Part shown: piece after piece, positions 17,476 to 25,741 of the stretch | Layout of the letters: every line of letters begins with the position of its first letter | How positions within the stretch are numbered: the stretch's first letter is position 1 | Origin: Qipengyuania sphaerica | GTDB lineage: Bacteria > Pseudomonadota > Alphaproteobacteria > Sphingomonadales > Sphingomonadaceae | NCBI RefSeq assembly: GCF_019711595.1 | Contig: NZ_JAIGNR010000001.1 | Span: forward strand, 124,001 to 188,000 | Length of the DNA: 64,000 nucleotides | Direction: 5' to 3' | The notes under the pieces: generated by a model | The model's input: the letters and a program-made list of their open reading frames with translations, nothing else | What the model was told of the DNA's origin: nothing | Databases searched by the model: none | Translations under genes and position numbers: made by a program

Positions 17476-17499
17476 TATAATTATGATATCATATTTATA
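17476..17499. promoter_or_regulatory. AT-rich palindrome upstream of the SPFH-RHH operon
   Basis: A perfect 10-bp palindrome ATGATATCAT (17483-17492) sits inside a longer near-palindromic AT-only stretch (tataatt on the left, atttata on the right). This is conspicuous in a high-GC genome. It lies 18-41 bp upstream of the SPFH start, where a promoter and operator would be. The RHH protein encoded downstream is a plausible autoregulator, by inference only. Confidence 0.5.
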
Positions 17500-17529
17500 T
17501 CGCGAGGCGCAAATGTCAAATGATATCGC

Positions 17530-19308
17530 TCAGTGCCGCGCGATCTCCATCAGGAAGCGCTCGCCATAGGCTTCGAGTTTCTTGCCGCCGATGCCGCCGA
17601 TCCGGCCCATTTCGGACATGGTCGATGGCCGCGCGGCGGTCATTTCGCGCAAAGTGCTGTCGTGGAAAATGACATAGGGCGGGACCTGCGCCTCGCTCGC
17701 CAGCTCGCGGCGCAGTTCGCGTAGCGCCTCGAACAGGGGATCGCCGACGGGGTTGGCCTCGTCTCCGCCGCGCCGACCCCGGCTGCGCTGGCGCTTCGGC
17801 GGGACAACGATTTCGACCTCGCGTTCGCCCTTGATGATCTCGCGGGCGCTGCCGCCCAGCGCCAGCCCGCCGTGCTCGGTCGGGACGAGGTCGCCGCGCG
17901 CCTGCAATGCGCGGCCCAATGGCTGGAGCAGGCGCGCGTCCTCGCCTTCCACGATGCCGTAAACGCTTAGCCGGTCGTGCCCGCGCTGGCGTATGCGGTC
18001 GTCCTCGGCGCCGGTGAGGACTTTTTGCAGATGCCCCATGCCGAAGCTCTGGCCGGTGCGATAGACGGCGGAAAGAAGCTTGCGGGCTAGCTCGGTCACA
18101 TCGGTCACGCCCGGCTTGTCGAGGCAATTGTCGCAATTGCCGCAGGTCTCGGGTGGGTCCTCGCCGAAATGGCGGAGCAGCACGGCGCGGCGGCAATGCG
18201 GGGTCTCGACTAGTGCGGCAAGCGCATCGAGCCGCGCACGCTCGGCATTGCGGCGTTCCTCGTCCACCTCGGACAAGCGCATGCGTGCGGTGGCGAAATC
18301 GCCCGCGCCCCAGAACATCGTCGCCGCCGAGGGATCTCCGTCGCGGCCTGCACGGCCGGTCTCCTGGTAATAGGCCTCGATCGATTTCGGCACGCCGACA
18401 TGCGCCACGAACCGCACGTCGGGCTTGTCGATGCCCATGCCGAATGCGACCGTGGCGACGATGACCATGTCTTCCGACACGACGAAGGCGGCCTGGTTGG
18501 CGGCGCGCGTCTCGGGGTCGAGACCGGCGTGATAGGGCAGGACCTTCCGTCCGGTCGAGGCCGCGAGCTTCTCGGCAAGGTCCTCCACCTTCTTCCGGGT
18601 CTGCGCATAGACGATGCCCGGCCCCGGCCTTTCGGTCATCAGCGTCGCGAGCTGGCGCACCGGATTGTCGCGGTGGCGGATGGCGTAGCGGATATTGGGA
18701 CGGTCGAAGCCCGCCAGCACCAACCCGTCCTCGGGTATGCCGAGCTGGGTGAGCACGTCGGCGCGCGTCTGCCGGTCCGCCGTCGCTGTCAGCGCTAGGC
18801 GCGGGACTTGCGGGAAGGCGTCCATCAGTGGCCGCAGCATGCGGTAGTCGGGGCGAAAATCATGGCCCCATTCGGATACGCAATGCGCCTCGTCGATGGC
18901 GAAGAGCGCGAGTCTTGTCGAATTCAGGAAATCGCGAAAGGCAGGCTGGCTCGCGCGTTCGGGTGCGACATAGAGGAGGTCGAGCTCCCCGGCGCGGAAG
19001 GCGTCCTGCGTTTCGCGCCAGTCGGAATCGGCGCTGGTCAGTGTGGCGGCGCGGATGCCGTTTGCACGCGCCGAACGTAGCTGGTCGTGCATCAGCGCGA
19101 TCAGCGGGCTGATGACCACGCAGGTGCCCTCAAGCATGGTCGAGGGAAGCTGGTAGGTCAGCGACTTGCCCGCACCCGTGGGCATCACCGCAAGGCTCGA
19201 CCGGCCCGAAAGCGTGCGCTCGACCACCTCGGCCTGCCGCCCGCGGAAATCGTCGAAGCCGAATGTGGCGCGCAAGTGTTCGCGGGCAGTGTCGAGAGTG
19301 GCGACCAT
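17530..19308 (-). CDS. recQ: ATP-dependent DNA helicase RecQ
   Basis: A 592-residue helicase starting MVATLDTAREHLRATFGFDDFRG. Motifs in order are FRGRQ (motif 0), MPTGAGKSLTYQ (Walker A), FAIDEAHCVSEWGHDFRPDY (DEAH box plus aromatic loop), ALTATAD, TVAFGMGIDKPDVRFV and QETGRAGRDG. The RecQ zinc site is RHFGEDPPETCGNCDNC, followed by a winged helix and a C-terminal HRDC domain (LFEALRELRRELASEAQVP). It unwinds DNA 3'-5' in recombination and fork repair. Longer in-frame upstream codons exist, but homology begins at this ATG. Confidence 0.95.
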   Translation of the reverse strand: MVATLDTAREHLRATFGFDDFRGRQAEVVERTLSGRSSLAVMPTGAGKSLTYQLPSTMLEGTCVVISPLIALMHDQLRSARANGIRAATLTSADSDWRETQDAFRAGELDLLYVAPERASQPAFRDFLNSTRLALFAIDEAHCVSEWGHDFRPDYRMLRPLMDAFPQVPRLALTATADRQTRADVLTQLGIPEDGLVLAGFDRPNIRYAIRHRDNPVRQLATLMTERPGPGIVYAQTRKKVEDLAEKLAASTGRKVLPYHAGLDPETRAANQAAFVVSEDMVIVATVAFGMGIDKPDVRFVAHVGVPKSIEAYYQETGRAGRDGDPSAATMFWGAGDFATARMRLSEVDEERRNAERARLDALAALVETPHCRRAVLLRHFGEDPPETCGNCDNCLDKPGVTDVTELARKLLSAVYRTGQSFGMGHLQKVLTGAEDDRIRQRGHDRLSVYGIVEGEDARLLQPLGRALQARGDLVPTEHGGLALGGSAREIIKGEREVEIVVPPKRQRSRGRRGGDEANPVGDPLFEALRELRRELASEAQVPPYVIFHDSTLREMTAARPSTMSEMGRIGGIGGKKLEAYGERFLMEIARH

Positions 19309-19424
19309 CCATCCCTGTTGCCACACGGCGCGCCCCGCGCAACCGTGCTCCGCGCATTTTCCCCTTGGCGAAGGAGCTTCCCTGCGATTAACCACGCCGC
19401 AGACCCAATCCCAAGGAGAATGCC

Positions 19425-19709
19425 ATGAAATTCCATATCGCCGCCGTTGCTGCTGCCAGCCTCGCCCTCGCCGCCTGCGGCAGCTCGAACGACGCTTCGA
19501 CCGAAGCTGAAGCCGACACCGTCGAAGTCGCTGCGGACGAAGCGATGGAGCCGGTCACCGAAGTGCCGGTCGCCGATCCGGCTGCCGATCTCGAGGCAGC
19601 TGCCGACGATGCGGCAACATCCGAGGCCGAAGCGGCATCGGTCCAGGCAGCAGGCGACGAGGCCGCTGCCACGGCCGAAGCCGCGCTCGACGCGATGAAC
19701 GAAGAGTAA
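19425..19709 (+). CDS. Small acidic lipoprotein A
   Basis: A 94-residue protein with a lipoprotein signal peptide (MKFHIAAVAAASLALAACG, lipobox LAAC, modified Cys18). The mature part is almost entirely Ala, Glu, Asp, Val and Thr (EAEADTVEVAADEAMEPV), predicted acidic and helical or disordered. AAGGAG lies 9 bp before the ATG. It closely resembles the lipoproteins at 25742-25987 and 26146-26403 in signal peptide and composition. No enzymatic domain is seen. Localisation should be the inner or outer membrane via Lol; residue +2 is Gly, so there is no Asp retention signal. Confidence 0.85.
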   Translation: MKFHIAAVAAASLALAACGSSNDASTEAEADTVEVAADEAMEPVTEVPVADPAADLEAAADDAATSEAEAASVQAAGDEAAATAEAALDAMNEE

Positions 19710-19798
19710 TGCCGAAAAGGGGGCGGTGCGGCTGGTTCGCCCGCCCCTTTTCCGTAGCGGCTTTGGCAGCCGCACCAAGGGGAGATAGCATCGCCGCC

Positions 19799-19987
19799 AT
19801 GAACCGACTCGTCCTGCTGCCCGCGCTGGCCCTGGTGGCCTGCAATTCCTCCACCGAAGGTGCCGATCCCGGCCCCGTCACACAGGAGGAGGCCGAGGCG
19901 CTGGACGACGCCGCCTCGATGCTCAACGAACAGCGGATGGTCTCGGAAACGCCCGTGCCGGAAGCCGGCGAGGAGGCAGGCGAATGA
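19799..19987 (+). CDS. Small acidic lipoprotein B
   Basis: A 62-residue putative lipoprotein: MNRLVLLPALALVACNSS has a short signal and lipobox LVAC, followed by an acidic stretch (TQEEAEALDDAASMLNEQR) ending in EAGEEAGE. The only purine-rich site (AGGGGAGA) is farther upstream than ideal. Its stop overlaps the acyl-CoA dehydrogenase start by 4 bp (ATGA), which supports translation. It is another member, by composition only, of the acidic lipoprotein set in this window. Function unknown. Confidence 0.7.
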   Translation: MNRLVLLPALALVACNSSTEGADPGPVTQEEAEALDDAASMLNEQRMVSETPVPEAGEEAGE

Positions 19988-21165
19988 GCACTCCCAATCC
20001 CGGCATGGACCAGGACACTTTCGACCAGTTCCTCGAACAGCTCGAACGCTACGTCCGCGAGCGGCTGATCCCGGCTGAAAAGGACGTCATCGAGCAGGAC
20101 AAAGTCCCCGACGATATCCTTGCCGAGATGAAGGACATGGGCCTGTTCGGCCTCACCGTGCCCGAAGACCATGGCGGCGCGGGTCTCAACATCACGCAAT
20201 ATGCGCGAGTAGTGCAGACCATGGCCTATGCCGCGCCGGCATTCCGCTCGATCTTCTCGATCAATGTCGGGATGTTCAACTCGGCGATCAAGAATGGCGG
20301 AACGGCAGAGCAGCAGGCCGAATGGTGGCCGCGCATCGCGGGCGGCGAGATCGCCTGCTTCGGCCTCACCGAACCCGGTAGCGGATCGGACAGCGCAGCG
20401 ATGCAGACCATGGCGAGGCCAGACCCGGACGGGAATGGCTGGATCCTCAACGGCACCAAGCGCTACATCACCAATGCCCCGCATGCCGATGTCGCGCTGA
20501 TCATGGCGCGCACGGAGAAGGAAGCGCTGCCCAAGAATGCGCATGTCTCCGCCTTCATCGTGCCGATGGATACGCCCGGCATCTCGACCGGCAGTCCGGA
20601 CAAGAAGATGGGCCAGTCGGGCAGCCATATCTCCGACGTGATGCTCGACGACGTGCATGTGCCGGGCGAGGCGCTGCTAGGCGGCGAGACCGGGCAGGGC
20701 TTCCGCTTCGCCATGATGAGCCTCGACAATGGCCGCATCTCGGTCGGCGCGGCGAGCGCGGGCTATGCGCGCCGTGCGCTCGACAGCGCGATCAAATATG
20801 CGAACGAGCGGCAGGCCTTCGGCGAACCGATCGCCAATTTCCAGCTGATCCAGCAGATGCTCGCCGAAAGCTGGACCGAGATCTACGCTGCCGAGGCGAT
20901 GATGGCGGACGTCACCGCCCGCGTCGATCGCGGCGAGGATACGGTGAAGCATGCCGCCGCGTTCAAGGTCTTCGCCTCCGAGATGTGCGGCCGCGTGGTC
21001 GACCGCGTTGTGCAGATCTATGGCGGGGCGGGCTATCTGGCCGAATACGATGCCGAGCGCTTCTTCCGCGATGCGCGCATCTACCGCATCTACGAAGGCA
21101 CCACGCAGATCCTCCAGCTGCAGATCGCCAAGCGCATGCTGCGCGAATATGCCGCGGGCCTCTGA
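19984..21165 (+). CDS. Acyl-CoA dehydrogenase
   Basis: A 393-residue flavoenzyme. ACFGLTEPGSGSDSAAM is the FAD/substrate signature, and LNGTKRYITNAPHAD and the C-terminal QIYGGAGYLAEYDAERFFRDARIYRIYEGTTQI are the ACAD hallmarks. The catalytic base is probably the Glu of YEGTTQ. It introduces a trans-2 double bond into an acyl-CoA and passes electrons to ETF. The chain-length or branched-chain specificity is not readable. It is first of three genes (dehydrogenase, CaiB-type CoA transferase, thiolase) separated by 3 bp each, which look like one acyl-CoA degradation operon. Confidence 0.95.
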   Translation: MSTPNPGMDQDTFDQFLEQLERYVRERLIPAEKDVIEQDKVPDDILAEMKDMGLFGLTVPEDHGGAGLNITQYARVVQTMAYAAPAFRSIFSINVGMFNSAIKNGGTAEQQAEWWPRIAGGEIACFGLTEPGSGSDSAAMQTMARPDPDGNGWILNGTKRYITNAPHADVALIMARTEKEALPKNAHVSAFIVPMDTPGISTGSPDKKMGQSGSHISDVMLDDVHVPGEALLGGETGQGFRFAMMSLDNGRISVGAASAGYARRALDSAIKYANERQAFGEPIANFQLIQQMLAESWTEIYAAEAMMADVTARVDRGEDTVKHAAAFKVFASEMCGRVVDRVVQIYGGAGYLAEYDAERFFRDARIYRIYEGTTQILQLQIAKRMLREYAAGL

Positions 21166-21168
21166 GGG

Positions 21169-22395
21169 GTGTATAACCTCCTAGGCGACCTCTCGATCAT
21201 CGAGGCTTCCAGCTTCGTCGCCTCGCCCACCGCCGGATTGTATTGTGCGCAAATGGGCGCCGAGGTGATCCGCGTCGATCACAAGGAGGGCGGTCTCGAT
21301 TACGACCGCTACATGCTGACGAAGGAAGGTCGATCGCTCAGCTGGGAGAACCTAAACCGGGCGAAGAAGTCGGTCGCGCTCGACTTGCGCAGCGGCGAAG
21401 GACGCGAGCTGCTGGTGGAACTGGCGGCAAAGACCGGCAATCTCATCACCAACCTGCCCGAGAGGAGCTTCCTCTCGCACGAGGCCGTGGCGGCGAATTG
21501 TCCCGACCTCGTCAGCGTGCGGATCATGGGCTGGCACGACGGGCGGCAGGCGATGGATTTCACCGTCAACGCGGCCAGCGGCTATCCGCTGATGTGCGGC
21601 CCGGAGGAATGGGACGAGGCAACCGCGCCGCCGGTCAACCAGGTGCTGCCCGCATGGGATTTCATTACCGGGGCCTACTGCGCCTTCGCGATGGTGTCCG
21701 CGATCCGTCACCGTGACCAGACGGGTGAGGGCAGCGAGCTTCGCGTTCCCCTGGGCGATGTCGCCATCGGCACGGTTGCCAATAGCGGGGCGATGGCCGA
21801 GATGCTCTATCGCGGCGGCGACCGCGAGCGATTGGGCAATGCCATCTGGGGCGCCTTCGGACGCGACTTCCGCACCAAGGACGGCGTGCGCTTCATGGTT
21901 GCCGCGCTGACGGCCAAGCAATGGGCTGGACTGGTGGCAGCCTTCGCACTCGAAAGTGAGATTGCCGCGCTCGAGCAGGAATGCGGCGTGCGTTTCGCAG
22001 ATGGCGACGATCCGCGCTTCAGGCATCGCCATGCGCTGTTCGACCTGTTCCAGTCCCGCGCCGACACTATTGATTGGTCGGAACTGGAAACCCGCATGGG
22101 CGCTGAAGGCTGCACCTTCGAGCGCTATCGCACCATGCACGAGACAGCGAACGACCCGGTGCTGGTGCAGGACAATCCGCTCTTCATGCGCACTGCCGAT
22201 AACCCCAGCGGCTTCGAATATCCGGCCACCCGCAGCTTCGCCAATATCCCGGGGCGCGGGGCGGGTGCGCCGGCGCCTGCACCCTATCTCGGGCAACATA
22301 CCGAAGAGGTCCTTGCGACAAGGCTCGGCCTCTCATCGGGCGCGATCGGCGCCTTGGTCGACCGCGATATCGCCCGCCTTTCCGATAAGGACTGA
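21169..22395 (+). CDS. CaiB/BaiF-family (class III) CoA transferase
   Basis: A 408-residue protein beginning at GTG, 3 bp after the dehydrogenase stop. The N-terminal Rossmann-like region IIEASSFVASPTAGLYCAQMGAEVIRVDH and the KKSVALDLRSGEGRELLVELAAK segment are typical. The catalytic aspartate is probably that of LPAWDFITGAYCAF. These enzymes move CoA between carboxylic acids. The C-terminal ~40 residues (PATRSFANIPGRG...APYLGQHTEEVLATRLGL) match the family. Together with its neighbours it probably activates an acid for beta-oxidation-like breakdown. Confidence 0.92.
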   Translation: MYNLLGDLSIIEASSFVASPTAGLYCAQMGAEVIRVDHKEGGLDYDRYMLTKEGRSLSWENLNRAKKSVALDLRSGEGRELLVELAAKTGNLITNLPERSFLSHEAVAANCPDLVSVRIMGWHDGRQAMDFTVNAASGYPLMCGPEEWDEATAPPVNQVLPAWDFITGAYCAFAMVSAIRHRDQTGEGSELRVPLGDVAIGTVANSGAMAEMLYRGGDRERLGNAIWGAFGRDFRTKDGVRFMVAALTAKQWAGLVAAFALESEIAALEQECGVRFADGDDPRFRHRHALFDLFQSRADTIDWSELETRMGAEGCTFERYRTMHETANDPVLVQDNPLFMRTADNPSGFEYPATRSFANIPGRGAGAPAPAPYLGQHTEEVLATRLGLSSGAIGALVDRDIARLSDKD

Positions 22396-22398
22396 TGC

Positions 22399-23631
22399 AT
22401 GACTGAATTACGCCGCGTAGCCATCTGCAAGCCGTTACGCACACCCGTCGGCAAGTTCCTCGGCAGCCTTGCCCCGCTCGAGGCGGGCGAACTGGGTGCG
22501 GTCATCATCAAGGCGCTAGTCGAGCGTTCGGGCATCGACCCTATGCGCATCGACGACGTGGTATTCAGCCAGGGCTATGGCAGCGGCGAGGCGCCGGCCA
22601 TCGGACGCTGGAGCTGGCTCGCGGCGGGCTATCCGATTGAGGTGCCGGGTTTCCAGCTCGACCGGCGGTGCGGATCGGGCCTGCAGGCCGTCGCGACCGC
22701 GGCGATGATGGTGCAGACCGGCATGGCCGACTGCGTGCTCGCGGGCGGGGTCGAGAGCATGTCCAATGTCGAGCATTATACCACCAAGGCGCGGCATGGC
22801 TCTCGCCTCGGCGACATGGTGCTGTGGGACCGGCTGACGCGGGGGCGCCTGATGAGCCAGCCCATCGAGCGCTTCGGGGTCATCACCGGGATGATCGAGA
22901 CGGCCGAGAACCTCGCCAAGGATTACGATATCAGCCGCGAGGCATCGGATGAATTTGCCGTGCGCAGCCATCTCAATGCAGCCAAGGCATGGGAGGAGGG
23001 CAAGTTCGACGAGCAACTCGTGCCGGTCGAGATCCCCCAGCGGCGCGGCGACCCGGTCCTCTTCGCAAAGGATGAAGGCTTCCGCGCCGATGCGAGCATG
23101 GAAGTTCTGTCCGCGCTGCGCCCGATCGACGGCAAGCGCGATCCCGATGCCATCGTCACGGCTGGCAATGCCAGCCAGCAGAACGATGCGGCCGCTGCCT
23201 GCCTCGTGGTGGCCGAGGACAAGGTGGAGGAGCTCGGCCTCGAACCGATCCTGTGGTTCCATTCGTGGAGCGCTGCAGGTTGCGATCCATCGCGCATGGG
23301 CATCGGCCCGGTCCCGGCGGTCGAGCGGCTCTTTGCTAAAAACGGCCTCGGCTGGGATGATATCGGCCTCATCGAGCTCAACGAAGCGTTCGCCCCGCAA
23401 GCGCTGGCGGTAATGAAGGGCTGGGGTTTCGCCGATAACGACAGCCGCCGCGAGATCGTCAACGTCAACGGCTCGGGCATTTCGCTCGGCCACCCCATCG
23501 GCGCGACCGGAATCCGCATCCTTGCCGACATGGCGCACGAGATGCAGCGGCGCGAGGTGCGCTACGGGCTTGAGACCATGTGCATCGGTGGCGGACAGGG
23601 CATGGCCGCCGTGTTCGAACGCGCGGCCTAG
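22399..23631 (+). CDS. Thiolase (acetyl-CoA C-acyltransferase family)
   Basis: A 410-residue thiolase. The nucleophilic Cys is in DRRCGSGLQAV, the catalytic His in GHPIGATGIRIL and the second Cys in ETMCIGGGQGMAAVFE. NASQQNDAAAACLV and LNEAFAPQALAV are further family motifs. It cleaves 3-ketoacyl-CoA with CoA or runs in reverse. It closes the three-gene acyl-CoA operon. Its TAG stop (23629-23631) is part of a CTAG that marks the left edge of a MITE-like insertion, so the insertion lies immediately after the coding region without changing it. Confidence 0.95.
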   Translation: MTELRRVAICKPLRTPVGKFLGSLAPLEAGELGAVIIKALVERSGIDPMRIDDVVFSQGYGSGEAPAIGRWSWLAAGYPIEVPGFQLDRRCGSGLQAVATAAMMVQTGMADCVLAGGVESMSNVEHYTTKARHGSRLGDMVLWDRLTRGRLMSQPIERFGVITGMIETAENLAKDYDISREASDEFAVRSHLNAAKAWEEGKFDEQLVPVEIPQRRGDPVLFAKDEGFRADASMEVLSALRPIDGKRDPDAIVTAGNASQQNDAAAACLVVAEDKVEELGLEPILWFHSWSAAGCDPSRMGIGPVPAVERLFAKNGLGWDDIGLIELNEAFAPQALAVMKGWGFADNDSRREIVNVNGSGISLGHPIGATGIRILADMAHEMQRREVRYGLETMCIGGGQGMAAVFERAA

Positions 23632-23905
23632 GGTCAGGACTCATTACTGGCGCGGAGCGTGGTTGGGAGCAATTGGCCACAGCGGAGCGGTGTGCGAGAA
23701 ACGGGAGCGCAGGAAATGCCGTGGCATTTTCAAGCTTTCGTGACGCTGCACAGTGGCCAATTGACTCAATCCTCAGGACGGCAAAATGATTTCGATCTCG
23801 AACAAAACCGCGTTTGCAAAGGCAATGAGCCTATGCTGCACGCAGTTTCGCCCGATATCTTCGTCATTTTGCCGCCACGCCCGTGCCAGTAATGAGTCCT
23901 GACCC
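23631..23905. mobile_element. MITE-like miniature inverted-repeat element, non-coding
   Basis: A ~275-bp segment has perfect 21-bp terminal inverted repeats: the left end (23631-23651) begins GGGTCAGGAC and the right end (23885-23905) finishes GTCCTGACCC. It is flanked on both sides by CTAG (23628-23631 and 23905-23908), consistent with a TA or CTAG target duplication. No frame inside resembles a transposase. The size, perfect ends and target duplication fit a non-autonomous element mobilised by a transposase encoded elsewhere. TA or YTAR-type targets are used by some IS630 and IS5-family elements, so either could be the parent. It sits between two convergent genes and keeps both stop codons intact. 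Confidence 0.85.
23670..23874. repeat. Nested inverted repeats inside the MITE-like element
   Basis: There are three internal inverted repeats. CAATTGGCCAC (23670-23680) pairs with GTGGCCAATTG (23753-23763), and this arm itself encloses AAATGCC/GGCATTT (23714-23729). CGGCAAAATGA (23779-23789) pairs with TCATTTTGCCG (23864-23874). With the outer 21-bp repeats the element can fold as a three-way junction with two side arms, either as extruded DNA or as RNA read through from either flanking gene. Confidence 0.8.
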
Positions 23906-24675
23906 TAGCTTTCGGGGAAATTCTCGATCGGCTTGAGGACGCCGTAGGTCTCTTCGAGCGGCTCGCTGCCCAGGTCGGGAAAGTCGATTGCGGCAGGCTC
24001 GCATTGGGTATCGGGCAGGCGGTCGAGCAGGTCGCGCACCAAAGTCAGCCGCCCGCGTTTCTGGTCGTTGAAATCTACGAGCGTCCACGGCGCCCATTCG
24101 GTATGCGTGGCGCGTAGCATCTCCTCCCGCGCGTTAGTGTAGGCATCGTATTTGTCGCGCGCGGCGAGGTCGATGGGAGAGAGCTTCCAGCGTTTCAGCG
24201 GGTCTTCGAGCCTCTCGCGCAGCCGCTCTTCCTGGCGCTCCTGGTCCGCGCCGAGCCAGTATTTGAACAGCAATATGCCATCGTCGACGAGCATCTTTTC
24301 GAAGGTCGGTACCTGATCGAGGAATCGCTCGACCTGCTCGGGCTCGGCGAATCCCATCACCTTTTCGACGCCTGCCCGGTTGTACCAGCTGCGGTCGAAC
24401 AGCACGATTTCGCCCGCCGTCGGCAGGTGTGCGACATAGCGCTGGAAATACCACTGGCCCTGTTCGTCCTCGGTCGGCTTGCCCAGCGCGACGATGTGGC
24501 ACTGGCGCGGATTCAGCCTTTCGGACACCGCGCGGATCGCGCCGCCCTTGCCCGCGGTATCGCGCCCTTCGAACAGCACGACGATGCGCTGGCCTGTCAC
24601 CCGCGCCCAGCGCGCCATGGCCACCAGCTCCTCCTGCATCGGCTCCAAAGCCGCTTCGTAATCCTTGCCCTTCAC
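23905..24675 (-). CDS. ppk2: Polyphosphate kinase 2 family protein
   Basis: A 256-residue P-loop kinase: Walker A VVLFEGRDTAGKGGAI (about 33-47), the lid/Walker B region EIVLFDRSWYNRAGVEKVMGF, and LSPIDLAARDKYDAYTNAREEM. It transfers phosphate between polyphosphate and nucleotides (GDP/ADP or NMPs), supporting NTP regeneration and stress energy metabolism. The class cannot be assigned with certainty, although the single-domain length fits class I. The TAG stop reads from the CTAG at 23905-23908, the right-hand duplication of the MITE-like element. It is divergent from phhA. Confidence 0.93.
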   Translation of the reverse strand: MKGKDYEAALEPMQEELVAMARWARVTGQRIVVLFEGRDTAGKGGAIRAVSERLNPRQCHIVALGKPTEDEQGQWYFQRYVAHLPTAGEIVLFDRSWYNRAGVEKVMGFAEPEQVERFLDQVPTFEKMLVDDGILLFKYWLGADQERQEERLRERLEDPLKRWKLSPIDLAARDKYDAYTNAREEMLRATHTEWAPWTLVDFNDQKRGRLTLVRDLLDRLPDTQCEPAAIDFPDLGSEPLEETYGVLKPIENFPES

Positions 24676-24731
24676 CCGTGGCTCCTCCCGATTTGTATGC
24701 GGCCGCCAAAAAGACTATCTAGCGCAACGAT

Positions 24732-25673
24732 ATGGCTACGCTAGCAGAACCCGAACAGGACTTTACCCGGCTTCCCGAAATGCCGGAGGATGTCTTTACC
24801 GCGCCGCTGAAGAAACCGGACCACGTCGGCGACGACTGGCTGGAGCCCAAGCAGACCGAGTATTCGTCCGAGGACGATGCGATCTGGAATGACCTGTTCG
24901 CGCGCCAGATGGACATGCTGCCCGGGCGCGCTGCGAGTTCCTTCATGGCGGGGCTGCAGAAACTGAACCTCAATCGCGGCGGCGTGCCCGAGTTCGGCAA
25001 GCTGAGCGAGGATCTGGGGGCGCTGACGGGCTGGAGCGTGGTGCCCGTGCCGATGCTCATCCCCGATCACGTATTCTTCTGGCACCTTGCCAACCGCCGC
25101 TTCCCGGCGGGCAATTTCATCCGCACGCGCGAGACCTTCGACTACATCCAGGAACCCGACGTGTTCCACGATGTCTTCGGCCATGTGCCGATGCTGACCG
25201 ATCCGGTCTATGCCGACTACATGCAGGAATATGGCAAGGCCGGCTGGAAGGCGATGCGCTACAACCGGCTGAAGGCGCTGGGTTCGCTCTACTGGTACAC
25301 GGTCGAATTCGGCCTGATCGAGGAAAAGCCGGGCGACATTCGCGCCTATGGTGCGGGCATCCTGTCGGGTCCGACCGAGGCGGTCTATTCGGTCGAGGCC
25401 GAAAGCCCCAACCGGATCATGCTCAACGTCGACCGCGTGATGCGCACCGATTACGTGATCAGCGATCTGCAGCCGACCTATTTCGTCATTCCCAGCTTCG
25501 AGGACCTTTACCGCCAGACGGTGGAGCGCGATTTCGACAAGCTCTACAAGAGCCTCGGGGCAGGGTTCACCTATGCCAATACCGCGGTGATCGACGTAGA
25601 TTACGTGGTCAATCGCGGCACGCTCGAATACACGCTGCGCGGGGGCAGGGGCAGCGGCGCGAAACCTGTCTAG
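24732..25673 (+). CDS. phhA: Phenylalanine 4-monooxygenase
   Basis: A 313-residue pterin-dependent hydroxylase. PDVFHDVFGHVPMLTDP supplies the two Fe(II) histidines, and the third ligand is the Glu in YTVEFGLIEE. YGAGILSGPTEAVYSVE and FVIPSFEDLYRQ also match the family. It converts phenylalanine to tyrosine with tetrahydrobiopterin. The N-terminal ~40 residues vary between species. The intergenic distance to divergent ppk2 is only 56 bp, so their promoters must overlap. A hairpin terminator lies 11 bp after the stop. Confidence 0.96.
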   Translation: MATLAEPEQDFTRLPEMPEDVFTAPLKKPDHVGDDWLEPKQTEYSSEDDAIWNDLFARQMDMLPGRAASSFMAGLQKLNLNRGGVPEFGKLSEDLGALTGWSVVPVPMLIPDHVFFWHLANRRFPAGNFIRTRETFDYIQEPDVFHDVFGHVPMLTDPVYADYMQEYGKAGWKAMRYNRLKALGSLYWYTVEFGLIEEKPGDIRAYGAGILSGPTEAVYSVEAESPNRIMLNVDRVMRTDYVISDLQPTYFVIPSFEDLYRQTVERDFDKLYKSLGAGFTYANTAVIDVDYVVNRGTLEYTLRGGRGSGAKPV

Positions 25674-25683
25674 GGCAAAAGGA

Positions 25684-25711
25684 AAGGGCCCCGGATCGCT
25701 CCGGAGCCCTT
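25684..25711. terminator. Terminator between phhA and acidic lipoprotein C
   Basis: AAGGGC-C-CCGGA (25684-25695) pairs with TCCGG-A-GCCCTT (25700-25711) around a 4-nt TCGC loop. T-rich sequence follows on the minus strand (TTTCCTTTT), with a weaker AT-rich stretch on the plus strand. It probably serves the convergent lipoprotein gene and perhaps both directions. Confidence 0.75.
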
Positions 25712-25741
25712 CGATAATTATTCCCGAAGGAATGGACTGGC

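Noticed and set aside
23659-23892. Short open frame inside the MITE-like element, tested as a transposase remnant
   Set aside because: The translation shows no DDE, HTH or other transposase feature, and the frame crosses the nested repeats.
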